The notes under the pieces were generated by a model. It worked only from the letters and a program-made list of their open reading frames with translations. It was not told the origin of the DNA and searched no databases. DNA of 64,000 nt from Beroe forskalii (Eukaryota > Ctenophora > Nuda > Beroida > Beroidae): assembly GCA_011033025.1 (NCBI GenBank), contig WFMF01000321.1, positions 142,234 through 206,233 on the forward strand, read 5' to 3'. Shown in pieces: positions 11,001-20,936 of the stretch. The translations under genes and the position numbers were made by a program. Within the stretch, counting starts at the first letter, position 1. Every line of letters starts with the position of its first letter.

Positions 11001-14000
11001 TGGCCGTAGACTCTGTGATGTTCAGGGAACTTGAACTTTATTTTTTTGCAGTGGAGGTTTTGTTGGCGTTGCAGATTGCTCAGGCCGTCCATGCAGTTCA
11101 GCAGAATCTTAGTCTCACGATCTGTACCCGAAACTGTGGCAGTCTTATGGATGTCAGCAAAGTTACGGGAAACTGCGCAAACCCTATTTTCATGACCACA
11201 GCTCTCCACTCCATCACATAGGAAATCATATTCTACATAACCAGGACTACCGTTCAGGCAGATGAAGACGTCCTCGCAGTCCTTAGAAACTACCCTTTCA
11301 GTAGCTCCTTCACCACAGACTGGCCACTGGGATATCTCATCGATGCCCTCTATGCAGTCCACAAAACCATCGTTAATCCAAGCCAGGGGGAAGGGCAGCG
11401 ACCCCGAATGACCTGCCCTGCGTTTGCAAGGTTTGCTTGTGAGGCGTGAGCACTGCGTGGTCTGTTCGTCACTCCCATCCGCACAGTCGATGACATTGTC
11501 ACATACCTTGTGCTTGTGCAGGTGACACTGCTGGGAGGTAGACAGGCACTCGTTCTCTGCGTTATCATCGCACAGCGGCCTCTCTGCTAAACACAACATG
11601 AACACTGATACTGTGGAGGGGTACCCCTCAATGGGGCACCGCACCCCAACCCTCCCTGGATCTGAACAGTTCGTCTGATCCATGAAGTTGCGACACAGTT
11701 GTGAGTAATAGTTGCTGAACCCTGCGTAGCTCGCCAAAGTAAAACATCGCACGTTGTCAGTCAGAGGGATAGTTCGTTCTTCTAAGCCTCCAACTACAGG
11801 GAGCCCTGCCAAGCACCTCTTGACTGAAGGATCACCCTCCTCTTCGCAGTGCCTCTCATCCTCTCCGTACAAACATTCCGTATGGAAGTAAGGGTCACAA
11901 ATCATAAAGGGGGGCACGTACCCAGTGAGTTTAGTTGCTTTCAGCGTGCAAATAATTCCGTATTGGAAGCCGTTACACCTGGATTCATCGGTGCATTTCA
12001 GCCTTTCGTTGTCGCACTTGTTATTGCATACCAGCTCCGATCTGTTACTCACATACTCGCATCCCGGCCTCGTCCAGGTTGGTGTTCAGACAACTCGGCA
12101 CCCCGTCACAGTGGTCTACCGACATGATGTCAGTGCTAAAGCGTGTCACATGGGGCATCTCACAGAGGTACTCTCCGCACAGGGCACCGTTATCGCTATT
12201 AACCCTCTTCTTCATCCTCCCACAGAACTGGTAGAAGAAGGGGTCACGGGGGCAGGCTGTGGTGAAGTCGTCGCTGTAGTAGGCCTCGGAGTTAATGCAC
12301 TTGTAGAACAGTTTGTCGCTGCCCTCGTGTCGGCAATGTGCGTGTAGGTACCCGTTCCGCTCTCCTAGCCAGCACTCAGGGTCTGAAAGTTATTGCTATG
12401 TTGATTGTTGGTAGTAATATAATAATAATATTATAACTTATAAGCTTCATGAGATTCACGAGCCTAAACAGTTAACAAGTGAGGTAGTGTGTAACGGTTT
12501 TTATTGCAAGATGAAGAGTTTTGACTTTTGCTATCAATGCCTGACTCGCCAATGCCGCATGTCTTTGGCCTTTTTCAAATTCTAAGTTTTGTGTTCTTGA
12601 TTACTAAGCCTCAAGGGAACTAAATTGGAATTTGATTTGTTCAAGACCTCTGGCCTATTGGGGCTGCAGTCTGCACCTTCAGACTCCTGCTGGTAACAAA
12701 ATGAAAGTCACTTTAGTGTGAAATATTGAAAAAAAAATTTCCATTAGAGCTATCGCAACCCGTTTATATGATAAACTAGCAAAATTTGAACGAAATAAAT
12801 CTCTTTTCGTTGAAATTCCATTAGTGTTGGAATGTCTATCTAACGTTACTCACGGAGGGGTGGTGGAGGTCTTAAATATCCGGCCCCGGGGGGTGTTGGT
12901 AGGGGTTTTCCAGGCAGCGGTGGGGCTTCACGTTCCCTGGTGCAGGGGCTGGTGCAACGTTCCCTGGTAGTGGGGGTGGAGCAACGTTCCCTGGTGCAGG
13001 TGCTGGTATCGCCCAGAGTGGTACTGCATTCAAAGGCCTCGCATTTCCTGAAGGAGGCAGCCTCGCGTGACTCTCCCCACTTCTCCTCATCCTGTGCCAC
13101 CCACTGCCACCCTCCTCTTCAGAGTGCGGGGTGCCAGGAGTAGCCAGGCTGGCACCTCTTACAGGTGGCTGTAGGTCCTGATGCCGTGCCATCCTTTCCA
13201 TAATGCCCTGTGTGTCGTCCTGATGCCGTGCCATCCTTTCCATACTGCTCTGTGTGTCGTTGTCACTTGCTGAGTGGTTACCCGAGGATTTCAGTCTTCA
13301 TTGGTCGCTGAGGACTTAGACCCGTTGCGTTGAGTCGAATGCTATCTCCAAGACTCGGCTCCATAAGTGACATAACCAAGGTTATGATTACTACTGATGA
13401 GCAGGACATTTCTGAGGTTTGTCAGAGTGCGACTGCTCGAATTCCTAAGTTTAAATACTGCCTCCTGAAATTCCGAGAAAAGGGAAACTCCTAAATTATC
13501 GGAATATAATGCACCTCGCCGGGACATGCCTATTTTCGGATGCGTTACTCCAGCTGCTATCCAATGGTATCCAGGATGGATGCAACGTCAATCCGATATA
13601 ACGTCCGTCAATCAAAGTCTTTATTAAATTAAATACAATGGATGACTCGTGCCTTGTGATAGTATTGCTGAGTTATTGTTATTGGGGGCTGTTCTTTAGA
13701 ACCAATGTCTATTGAGAGGATTTCTCCTTTTCCTGACCAAGGCTACCAAGCATTGAGATGTGACAGACAATCAATGCATTGAAATTCTGTGGAATAAGGT
13801 CCTCAGCGCTTAGAGAATGGAGCTAAGTAGTCCTATTGTTTGAATTTAATAACAATGGGCTTTTCTCCGAATAGAATTATAGAATAAAGCATGCGTTTTC
13901 GAATTAAGTTCTTTTCAAGCTCTAGAATTGCCGAGTTAAAGCTCTAACTCTCTAATATGGACTAGAATCTCTGAGATCTCGAAAGAGTGCAAAGTGCAAC

Positions 14001-15966
14001 GTACAAGGATCGCGCTTGAGTGGCTAGAGTTTCACTTCCCCAGTGATTTCATACGCAAATTATATGAAAATCCTGCGTCAATATCGAATTTGGTGGATGT
14101 ACAAACGTAAAATCATCGGTAAATTGAGCGATCCGTCGAGGCCAGTATCGCGCCAGTATCACGCCAGTACCGCGCCAGTATCAGGCCAGTACCACGCCAG
14201 TATCGCGCCGGTATCAGGCCTACGCCGTTATCGCCAGTATCACGCCAGTATCATAAGTATCGCGCCAGTAGCACTGTAGCACGCCAGTAGCGCGCCAGTA
14301 GCACGCCAGTAGCACGCCAGTATCGCGCCAGTGTAAGTTTGCACGCCAGTATCACGCCAGTATCACGCCAGTATCACGCCAGTATCGCGCCAGTTGGATA
14401 ACTTTAAGCCAGGACGCCAACACTGGTGATCTGAAACTGGCGTGCTACTGGCGCCGTGCTACTGGCGCGCTACTGGCGTGCTACTGGCGTGCTACTGGCG
14501 TGATACTGGCGCGATAACGAGGTAGCGACGGATACTGGCGTGGTACTGGCGTGGTACTGGCCTGATACTGGCGCGATATTGGCGTGATACTGGCCTCGAC
14601 AGATCGCTCAATTTACCAAATCATCAACCTTCGGTTTCAAATTTAGAAAAAAATCAGTCAAACAACAATGCTTTTCCCACGAAGTGTATCGTCTACAATA
14701 GATTGTGCTTATAACGGTGACTTTTCGAAATGCAGTTTTGTGTGTGCGGTGTAAGTTTGCGCAGCGTAAAGACAATTATGGATAACATGTCTGTACGGCG
14801 CGCAACTTACGCCGCGTGGTGCGCACACAAAACTGCAGTTCGAACCGCCGCTGTAATTATTTTCTGGTGCAATATATAACTTCATATTTTACATTATCAT
14901 GGCTTAGATCGAGTTGAACTAGAACTAATCCTGCCACGTTATTTTTTGACCTGTGCACAGTGCACACTTTAAGTTGTTCAAATATAAAACATGTCAGCAT
15001 CTCCTCCATGAGAAACATTTAACCTCGTCAATTAGTTAGAAGAAAATCGGAGTTCATACAAATTAGAAATTCCATATTCCCAGCCACTGTTCTTACATAG
15101 GTACCCAAACCTACCGAGTACTGAGTTATGTACCGAAAACTACTAGGTCTAATCAAATATTCATACTAAATAGTAAATGAAGAATCTTCATTTACTATTT
15201 AGTATGAATATTTGATTAGAGCTAGTAGTTTTCGGTACATAACTCAGTACTCGGTAGGTTTGGGTACCTTCATTGAAGAAGTTTTTTTTTCGTTGAAGTC
15301 TCTAAATAATAGGTTTTAACTAACCTTATTCCTCCTACAGACGACTCTGACATGGACCTTGGGAAGCGGAAGAAGCTGGTGGGACTCTCAAAACGGGACC
15401 GTTCTAACATCGCAGCCCGTAAGACGGGTCGTGGGAACATGTTGACTCTGGTGCAGGAGAAACTCCGGCACCTGGAGACGAGCTACCACTCGCACCACCA
15501 CTCGGAGAAGGAGAACAGCGTCACCTCGCCGAGTGGCGTGTTGCCCAACATAGCCGAGTACGCGGCTCAGGTCTCCGAGTACAGTCCGACTAACCCAGCC
15601 GGCCGAGGGGAGGAAGCACCCCACTCCCCCCTCCACACCCCCGGGCGTAAGATACACGAGTACACCCACAATGTCAAGTACATCAGACACCCTGTACCCG
15701 TGACTTGGACTATCGAGGACATCGAGCGAGGGCACCATGACACCAGCGAGTCCAACGGCGAGGTCAAGTTTGACAACAACAAAAACAACATTTCATTGCG
15801 TCACGATGACAACAAAAACAAGAGCAACACATCCCAGAGGAAACTGCACCGTCTCCTTGACAACAACCCTCCGCAATCGACGTTGCTGCACAGACAGCTG
15901 TCCGAGGAAGGGCTACCTATCGAGATATTCGGTAGAGTTAAGAGTACCGTGTGCAGCGTGATGTGA
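5066..15966 (+). CDS. Hydrophilic protein with C-terminal CaaX box (3' part of gene)
   Basis: Four exons join with matching phases: A 5066-5357, B 5964-6082, C 6246-6383, D 15341-15966. The start of A is the least certain edge, and upstream exons must exist because A opens mid-codon. The product is not recognised. It is Ser/Glu/Lys-rich, with an acidic run SSSEEESEDEE in A, a basic RKKRPL in B, RKKLVGLSKRDRS early in D and a His-rich YHSHHHS after it. No globular domain or membrane helix is visible. The last four residues are CSVM, a CaaX box of the type preferred by farnesyltransferase, so membrane tethering is likely. Tandem repeats abut the donor of C and the stop codon, and one fills the A-B intron. 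The 9-kb C-D intron contains an oppositely oriented GPCR gene, a SINE and several inverted repeats. The exon chain is firm; the identity is unknown. Confidence 0.75.
5458..5962 (+). repeat. Intronic minisatellite of about 37-bp units made of splice-like motifs
   Basis: About 13 units of the type GTTGTTTCGACGCCCCACTA followed by ACATCCCCCACCGCCAG fill the intron between exons A and B of the CaaX gene. Each unit begins with a donor-like GTTGTTT and ends with a pyrimidine-rich stretch plus CCAG, an acceptor-like end. The true donor of exon A (ACCAG/GTTGTTTC) has the same core, and the true acceptor of exon B lies directly after the last unit, which serves as its polypyrimidine tract. Long frames across the array on both strands reflect the repeat and not genes. 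Confidence 0.85.
6371..6715 (+). repeat. 49-bp tandem repeat containing the exon C splice donor
   Basis: The last 20 bases of exon C, the donor and the start of the intron (AACTTAGCTCAG/GTTTGTCG plus TAAGGGGTCRGGTCCCTCAT) are repeated six more times. Adjacent donors are 49 bases apart at the start of the array (6384 and 6433). Five extra copies keep GT; one has GA. Each extra copy is preceded by TCYGTAG, an acceptor-like sequence, so every unit resembles a 12-nt exon with flanking splice sites. Confidence 0.9.
6900..7075. repeat. CCGGTTAACCGAA-rich repeat
   Basis: Two direct copies of about 45 bp (CGAAATAC..TTTTAGCCAACC) lie about 120 bases apart among many AACCG and CGGTT motifs. It resembles the internally repetitive MITEs elsewhere in the window, but clear ends were not found. 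Confidence 0.4.
7096..7340 (-). CDS. Candidate last exon of the GPCR (acidic tail)
   Basis: On the minus strand a frame of about 80 residues runs to a TAG at 7096. It is hydrophilic and acidic (PPSEETADKGDVEDIKATAK, later LEERSDGGDIGENK). The receptor exon upstream ends at 9272 with a strong donor (GTAAGT) in phase 1, so another exon must follow. This frame accepts phase 1 if the acceptor is the weak AG just before TAGCACCC (near 7320). Composition fits a receptor cytoplasmic tail. The join is inferred; it could be a chance frame. Confidence 0.3.
7345..8689. other. Intronic/intergenic DNA, no gene recognised
   Basis: No exon with paired splice sites was found. A CpG-rich patch with alternating CGCG runs lies at about 8180-8320. 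The rest is AT-rich and shows nothing specific. Confidence 0.4.
8690..8886 (-). mobile_element. tRNA-derived SINE, copy 2
   Basis: On the minus strand this repeats the family seen at 4062: TTTCAATCGAGAGGTTGGTG, the B box GGTTCGATTCCC, CTCACCTAAGCAGCCACACG and AGCTGCCCATTGCAGCGAAG, in that order. The A-box region has diverged more than in copy 1. No target-site duplication was recognised. Confidence 0.8.
9272..12382 (-). CDS. LDLa-repeat 7TM receptor (GRL101/LGR type), reading frame broken
   Basis: One 3.1-kb exon from an acceptor (CTTTCAG, 12389-12383) to a GTAAGT donor after 9272. The Cys-rich ectodomain of about 600 residues includes LDL-receptor class A repeats with the calcium signature (CADGSDE, CGDGSDE, CLDQSDE). 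Seven hydrophobic helices follow: TM2 with SLICLGDLLVGAYL, TM3 ending SLIRVS, TM6 ATNVICWGPF, TM7 ILPINSVINPFLY. This is the family of molluscan GRL101, surface receptors expanded in several invertebrates. Three frame breaks are present: one surplus G in GGG near 12064, a shift in a TG run near 9570 between TM6 and TM7, and another 1-nt shift near 9475 after NPFLY. Homology-like sequence resumes in frame after each and the exon ends in a good donor, so either the gene decayed recently or the assembly has indels. The 5' exons with the signal peptide were not located. It lies inside an intron of the CaaX gene. Confidence 0.85.
12854..13243 (-). CDS. Possible Pro-rich exon, low confidence
   Basis: GC-rich compared with its surroundings. 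On the minus strand two overlapping frames stay open; one includes GNVAPPPLPGNVAPAPAPGN, encoded by a roughly 30-bp repeat, and the other ends at a good donor (CTCC/GTGAGTAA after 12854). A 36-bp direct duplication lies at 13180-13250. It could be a low-complexity exon of an unrecognised gene or simply a GC-rich minisatellite in the large intron. Confidence 0.25.
13250..14109. other. No gene recognised
   Basis: Part of the large C-D intron of the CaaX gene. A 61-residue frame at 13342-13527 (-) has no support. Nothing else stands out. Confidence 0.4.
14110..14624. mobile_element. Foldback-like element with CGCCAGTA arms
   Basis: The left arm (about 14135-14398) is about 20 copies of an approximately 12-bp unit of the form CACGCCAGTATC. 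The right arm (about 14437-14595) holds the complementary ACTGGCGTGATA units. Outside the arms, GGTAAATTGAGCGAT on the left pairs with ATCGCTCAATTTACC on the right. There is no coding sequence. Long arms built of tandem units are typical of foldback elements. Confidence 0.75.
14710..14856. mobile_element. Small hairpin MITE
   Basis: Inverted ends of about 50 bp: TGCAGTTTTGTGTGTGCGG on the left faces the complement of GCGCACACAAAACTGCAGTT on the right, with GTAAGTTTGCGC and GCGCAACTTAC further in. About 147 bp in all, with no coding sequence. Confidence 0.65.
15099..15269. repeat. Near-perfect 171-bp palindrome
   Basis: Two 85-bp arms from GGTACCCAAACCTACCGAG to its complement meet with a single central base (GAAGA/A/TCTTC). 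I see one mismatch in 85 pairs. It lies in the last intron of the CaaX gene, 71 bp before exon D. As RNA it would form an almost perfect hairpin. It may be a very young hairpin MITE. Confidence 0.9.
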
Positions 15967-16085
15967 CGCACTACATTCCACGGCGTGATATAAAGCGCTA
16001 CATCTCACGCGTTATGTCACGTGTTACATTTCATTGCGTGATGTGACGCGCTACATCTAATAACGCGTGACATCTTACGTGAGTG
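15953..16085 (+). repeat. 27-bp tandem repeat starting at the stop codon of the CaaX gene
   Basis: Units start GCGTGATGTGACGCACTACA, and that first unit contains the last codons and TGA. Four to five degenerate copies of 26 to 29 bp follow (GCGTGATATAAAGCGCTACA, GCGTTATGTCACGTGTTACA, GCGTGATGTGACGCGCTACA). The 3' UTR therefore begins as a tandem array derived from, or shared with, the coding end. Confidence 0.75.
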
Positions 16086-18009
16086 TATCGCGGATGTACG
16101 TCATATCCAGCTTCCATGTGTTGTGAATTGGAACATGGACAGCGTATTATGTGGAACTTGCTATTAAAATGCTGGCGTTACTAATTGAGACGCACCAAGT
16201 TTATGTAATAAGATAATATGTCAGATCGGTTCTGCTACAGTCTCTGCGATAGAACTATTCATGTATTCAAAAACTGCTTTTAAGTTCTTAAAATGTTCCA
16301 AGATGTAAATGTTGTAAAATCTCATTCCCTGTTGTATGAAAAGCCAATCTGCTCACATTTTGAGGATTGGCATAGTAATATCTGTGAACTAGATATCACA
16401 GTATATCTGGTAAGTTTCAGAAACGTCATGTTCAATTCGACTTTGTGATATAACTATGCTGCTCAGTTTCGCTTAAATGTTTGTAATTTACATGCTACAA
16501 TATATTGAAGTTTGAGATTTCAAAAACTTATTACACGATATTAATTTTCACTGATACAAATTACCGTATTACCAATTAAAAAGTTCAGCAATTGCAGCCC
16601 CTTTATTTCATTTAAATTTGAGTTTAAGAAAAGATGCGTCATGTGGTGCCCCAATTAATGAACAATTAAAAGTTTCATGTGGGAAAGTGAAATCTACCTG
16701 ATGTGAAGGACCCTTATTTATGGTACATTCTCCCCTGAATTATATGTTTCTATGTATGTTCTTTTCTCGTTTATAATACAATCCTTGTATACATATAATG
16801 CTCTATGAATCATACTCTAGCACACAGATCTATACAGCAGTCCACTACTGAATCGACTGAGTTACTGAAGTTATTCACTGTTATTATAAGCCATGGTGAA
16901 ATGGTTTATTCTAAATCACACAAATCGGGTATATATGATAATTTATCGGTGTGCTGAGAGGCCCACTGAATTGTATTTGTTATAATTAGGGTTGATTGCA
17001 ACTTTTATAATACCGGAGTTATGTCTAATTTCTGATTTGCTTTAACTTGTAGTAAATGACTTTGACCCCTTTTTCGCGTGTTGTATATGGCAAATTTGCT
17101 CAGTATCCCATAATTTGGTTGGTATTTTCGGAGATGCTGTTGAAAGATATTATTGCTTATTCCAAACCTTAAGTTAATCATTAAAAGTATTAGATTGAAA
17201 TCGCTGTCTTAACGTATTGACTATAGAAGCATCAAGAACTTAACGAACAAAATAGGCGTGAGAGTAACGTAATTAATATGGAACTTTATTGAATTGGTGC
17301 ACAGAACAGAGTTCTTGACAATGAGAATTCTTATCAAAATATTTGGAAACAAGTCTAGATAAGTAGATAGCTATACATATTGTACCTCTCTTCTTAACTT
17401 TATTTGTATAACTTGATGTAGAAAAGTATCGTGTTTATTTTCTCATCTAGAACAATAGCTATCATGCAGTATGTATTTAATACGAGTGAAAATAATCCCC
17501 AAGCAATTTGGATTATCTGTATTATAGGCTCGACTTGTGCGCTTAGTTATATGATATATCTATTGTTGTTTAATCATTCAAACAAGTTACAAAAAGTATA
17601 AATTGTATTAAATAAACAGTAAGAACTAACATGTCATTGTTCGTTTGATATTTTCGTTTTCTTTGTACAGGACACTCTTTGTCACAGCAGAGACATCTTA
17701 TGGAAATTAATCGTTGAGTACAGTTTTAAAAGGAAATTTATGCGATGCCATGCTTATAATGCTTCAGCATGCTTAAGGGATTCATGGAATTTGAACAATA
17801 GTGAGTGATGTAATACTTCCTTAAAATGTCCTCAATGTTGATTTCTTCATGTGTATCTTCAAGGTTTAGGGCCTCTCCAACAGAAATATTGAGTAATGGA
17901 GAGGTTGCGAACGCGCCTCATTTTGATTTATTTTTGACAAAAGTGGCAATTCAGGTAAAATATGAATTTTCTGGAACGCGCGGCTGAATTTTGAGCACTT
18001 CGTATTTTT
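16086..18009. other. 3' flank of the CaaX gene, no further gene recognised
   Basis: AT-rich DNA with several AATAAA-like stretches (for example near 17610) that could end the transcript. I found no exon pair and no repeat with clear ends. Confidence 0.4.
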
Positions 18010-18725
18010 CGTGTGAGCAATCAGTTTTGCGCGCACGGATATAATATATCGCGCGCTCGAGCTTAAGCGCGCGCGCGCTATCCAGTAGTGCAGCCTAGGC
18101 AGCGATCGATGATCAAGCGCGCGCAGTTAGCTAGACGTGCACGATCAATTGACAATGGGATTTTCTCATTGCGGCAGTCGCCAGTTTGTCTGACGTTGAC
18201 CGGTTGGTTCCTAAGCCCGCATAGGTGCGTGTACGCGCCGCGCGCTTCCCTACACGTGTTGGCGAAGCGCGCCACGCGAGCCCACACAGTTTGTTGCCCT
18301 AACCAGCGCCCTGGTTTCGCGCACGTAGTGCGCGCTAAGCCGCGACGCCCCTGGTTAGGGGAACCCTGTTTGCGTTTGGCGCTTCAGTTCCTGAAGCCGA
18401 GAGGCGCGAGGGTACACCTATGCGCGCTTAGGGCGCGTCGGCCCGGATGAGTGCTAAACACGTATATCCCAATGCGTTGCGCGGCGCTTCCCCGTAGGGA
18501 GCGCCGCGAGCGAGCTTTTAGAACGCGCTCGGCCCGGATGACGGTGTGCGCAGCAAGCACGACGCCCGCGCCCGGTTAGGGGAAGCGTAAAATGTCTCGT
18601 TAGAGCAACCCAATGCTTTTTCAGCAGGAAAAAGGGTATGGGGCCAGTGCAATTTCGGTTTTGATTCGACGGCCCGCGATTTTTGCTGGATCTATTTCCT
18701 TGACTGATGCTAAACACGTATATCT
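18010..18725. other. CpG- and GC-rich block
   Basis: An abrupt GC-rich stretch with many CGCG/GCGCGC runs in otherwise AT-rich DNA. CGGCCCGGATGA occurs twice (about 18438 and 18530), GGTTAGGGGAA twice, and TGCTAAACACGTATATC lies at 18452 and again at 18707. The open frames through it have no family motifs. It may be an unmethylated island or a low-copy repeat; a related phrase (TGCGCGGCGC) recurs near 60.83 kb. Confidence 0.5.
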
Positions 18726-18826
18726 TTCCATGGTAAGACTAAGATGTCAAGTATCTATCACAAGAAATTAAACAAATATTGTTAAGCTAAGAGAAAAATC
18801 ACTGAAAGAAAATAAGGAAATATTTC

Positions 18827-18912
18827 CTGTAAAAAAGGAATGTTTCTGTAAATTACAATTACAAATACAATTACATCGCGATATAATTTACAGAAATGTT
18901 CCTTTTTTACAG
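18827..18912. repeat. Imperfect hairpin
   Basis: CTGTAAAAAAGGAA and TTTCTGTAAATTA on the left match the complement on the right with two mismatches in about 29 pairs, around an AATTACAA-rich loop. Probably a small hairpin repeat. Confidence 0.6.
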
Positions 18913-19412
18913 AAATATGTCGAGAATAGATATTTCATTGCAAATTGCAATTGCATTTAAACTCGTGAACTGGGAATACGAAAGTACGATTGACTATGAG
19001 TATGACGCAATTGAATTAAGAATTTTAGGACGTGATAATATCTTTATCGATTTCATGGGCAAAAATGCAGCCAGTTTCATATTTACATCATAACATTAAC
19101 AGGGACGTGCAGATTTTCCATGCGCGGCGAAATTGTAATTTAGTTTTACACCACGAATGAAAAGGCCGCGAACGTACTGAGTACTCCGACACGTCACCGC
19201 TAATTAACAAATCCCTATAATAAGGTCGATTGACCAGCAGGCAATAGAAAAGCCATAAATTATGTTGATTGAGTTTAACAATAGAACAATAACAGCATTC
19301 AACTAATCCTGAATCCAGTCTCATTTCAATTTAATTCAATTCTCCACGGCACGAGCAGCAGTCTTTATCTGACATCTTCATTCTTCAAGTTCATCACTGG
19401 TGCTGGGCCACA

Positions 19413-20645
19413 CTACCGGGCTGTCATTATGCTGGCCAACATCTCGAAGTCTATCCTGCCGTCGTCGTTAATGTCACCTGGGGCTAGATGTGCAATACAG
19501 TGGCATCTGGAGCTCAATTCTTGTTTTTATTTCTAAATTTAACTCTAAGATTAAGTTGAATTGAAAATCGAACGAAAAAACTATTATGATTATAAAAATT
19601 CAATTTCAATTTTTGAAACAAATTTTTGACAACATTTCAAAAGTTTGCTAACCCTCTTTGATCATTTCATCGAGCTCCTCGTCAGTGAGCTTCTCCCCGA
19701 GAGAGGTGAGCACGTTCCTAAGTTCCGTGCTGTTGATGTACCCGAACCCCTCAGGGTCGAGGACTTTGAAGGCTTCCAGTAGCTCCTCCTCTGCGTCAGT
19801 GTCACTCATGTTCTTTACCTGGGATAGAGTGGCAAGTGATGGACTCCAGCGGATAGTTGTGTCGCCAAGAGATGAGTTCTAAAGTTTTTAAGGCACAGTA
19901 CCGGTGTAACGCCGTAACGGTACGTACGTGATTATAGGAGCTAGAAGGCTAAAAATTTTTGCCATAGCATAATTTCTGATATTGATACGGCTAGCATAGA
20001 ATATCCAAACCTTTCAGTTTCATATCAATTAAAAGTGGATAAGTTTAATTTATAAGAATCGTTGGCGAACCTTGAATCATCATAAAGACATAAATACATA
20101 GCACTGCTCACACGCACCAGTATTTCGATGAACTCGGGGAAGTCCACTTTTCCCCCGTGACTGCTCTCCACCTCAGCTAGAACCTCCTCTAGTTGTGACT
20201 CCGTGGGGTGGAGGTAAAGAGCCCGCATGGCATCGCCTGAAGATGAGGGGTGAAATGAAATGAAATTTTAGCAATAAACGATACTACCTATACCCCCAGA
20301 GTTTATATTTTCAGGAATCAGCAAATTAGGGGCTAAAACCCGGCGGACGCTCGTCCGCCACGGAATAAACTCCGCCAAACTTTTAGCTAAATAACGAGCT
20401 ACAAACTACAATTTCCAGATATACGAATGGAAATCGTGACAGCTATGGGATACCAAAAGTCCAATAAAATCAAAACTCAAAATGTGTCAAAAGAATGACT
20501 GGGTTTCAATAAAAGGTCGGCAATCCAACTATCGAAAGGTCAAACCTAGGTCAGAACCAAGAATAGTTCCGTCACCATCTTTTTGGAACATCGTGAAGAC
20601 CTCTTTGAACTCGGAGATTTGTTCTTCCGTCAACTTTTCTGCCAT
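19413..20645 (-). CDS. Calmodulin-like EF-hand protein, 151 aa
   Basis: Four exons with GT-AG borders and matching phases: 20546-20645, 20112-20236, 19653-19818, 19413-19477. They give 456 nt, about calmodulin length. The start [17 protein letters not shown] and the third-exon segment [16 protein letters not shown] are plainly calmodulin-like. All four loops depart from the consensus: loop 1 [12 protein letters not shown] (Q at position 1, D at 12), loop 2 [12 protein letters not shown] (E at 1, G at 5), loop 3 [12 protein letters not shown] (F at 5), loop 4 [12 protein letters not shown] (M at 12). Known calmodulins bind four calcium ions, so this protein probably binds fewer or weakly, as in divergent calmodulin-like proteins and myosin light chains. 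The ATG follows TTCAAA with no better upstream start seen. Confidence 0.88.
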
Positions 20646-20936
20646 TTTGAACTGGAGGATTTAAAATTTAATCGTTTCATGATACCAATAGAAGGGTTTA
20701 TTCAAATAACAAATCGGGAACAAAAAAGGTTTTAATTCTATTGGATTTAACGAGGTCTCATTTTGTATTTCTTGATAACTAAAAAGTGAGTTTTCTTGCA
20801 TCTCTTGTATAATTGCACCACAAAAGTGATCTAGTTCTATGAGGAAAGGATAAAACCCATTTAAGATATCGAAACAAATTCCTGAAAACTTATAAGGTGA
20901 GAGACTCTTGTCGAGAAACAACTATATCAACCGACT

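Noticed and set aside
11925..12347. 140-residue plus-strand frame opposite the receptor
   Set aside because: It is antisense to the cysteine-rich receptor exon, which has clear family motifs; the plus frame has none.
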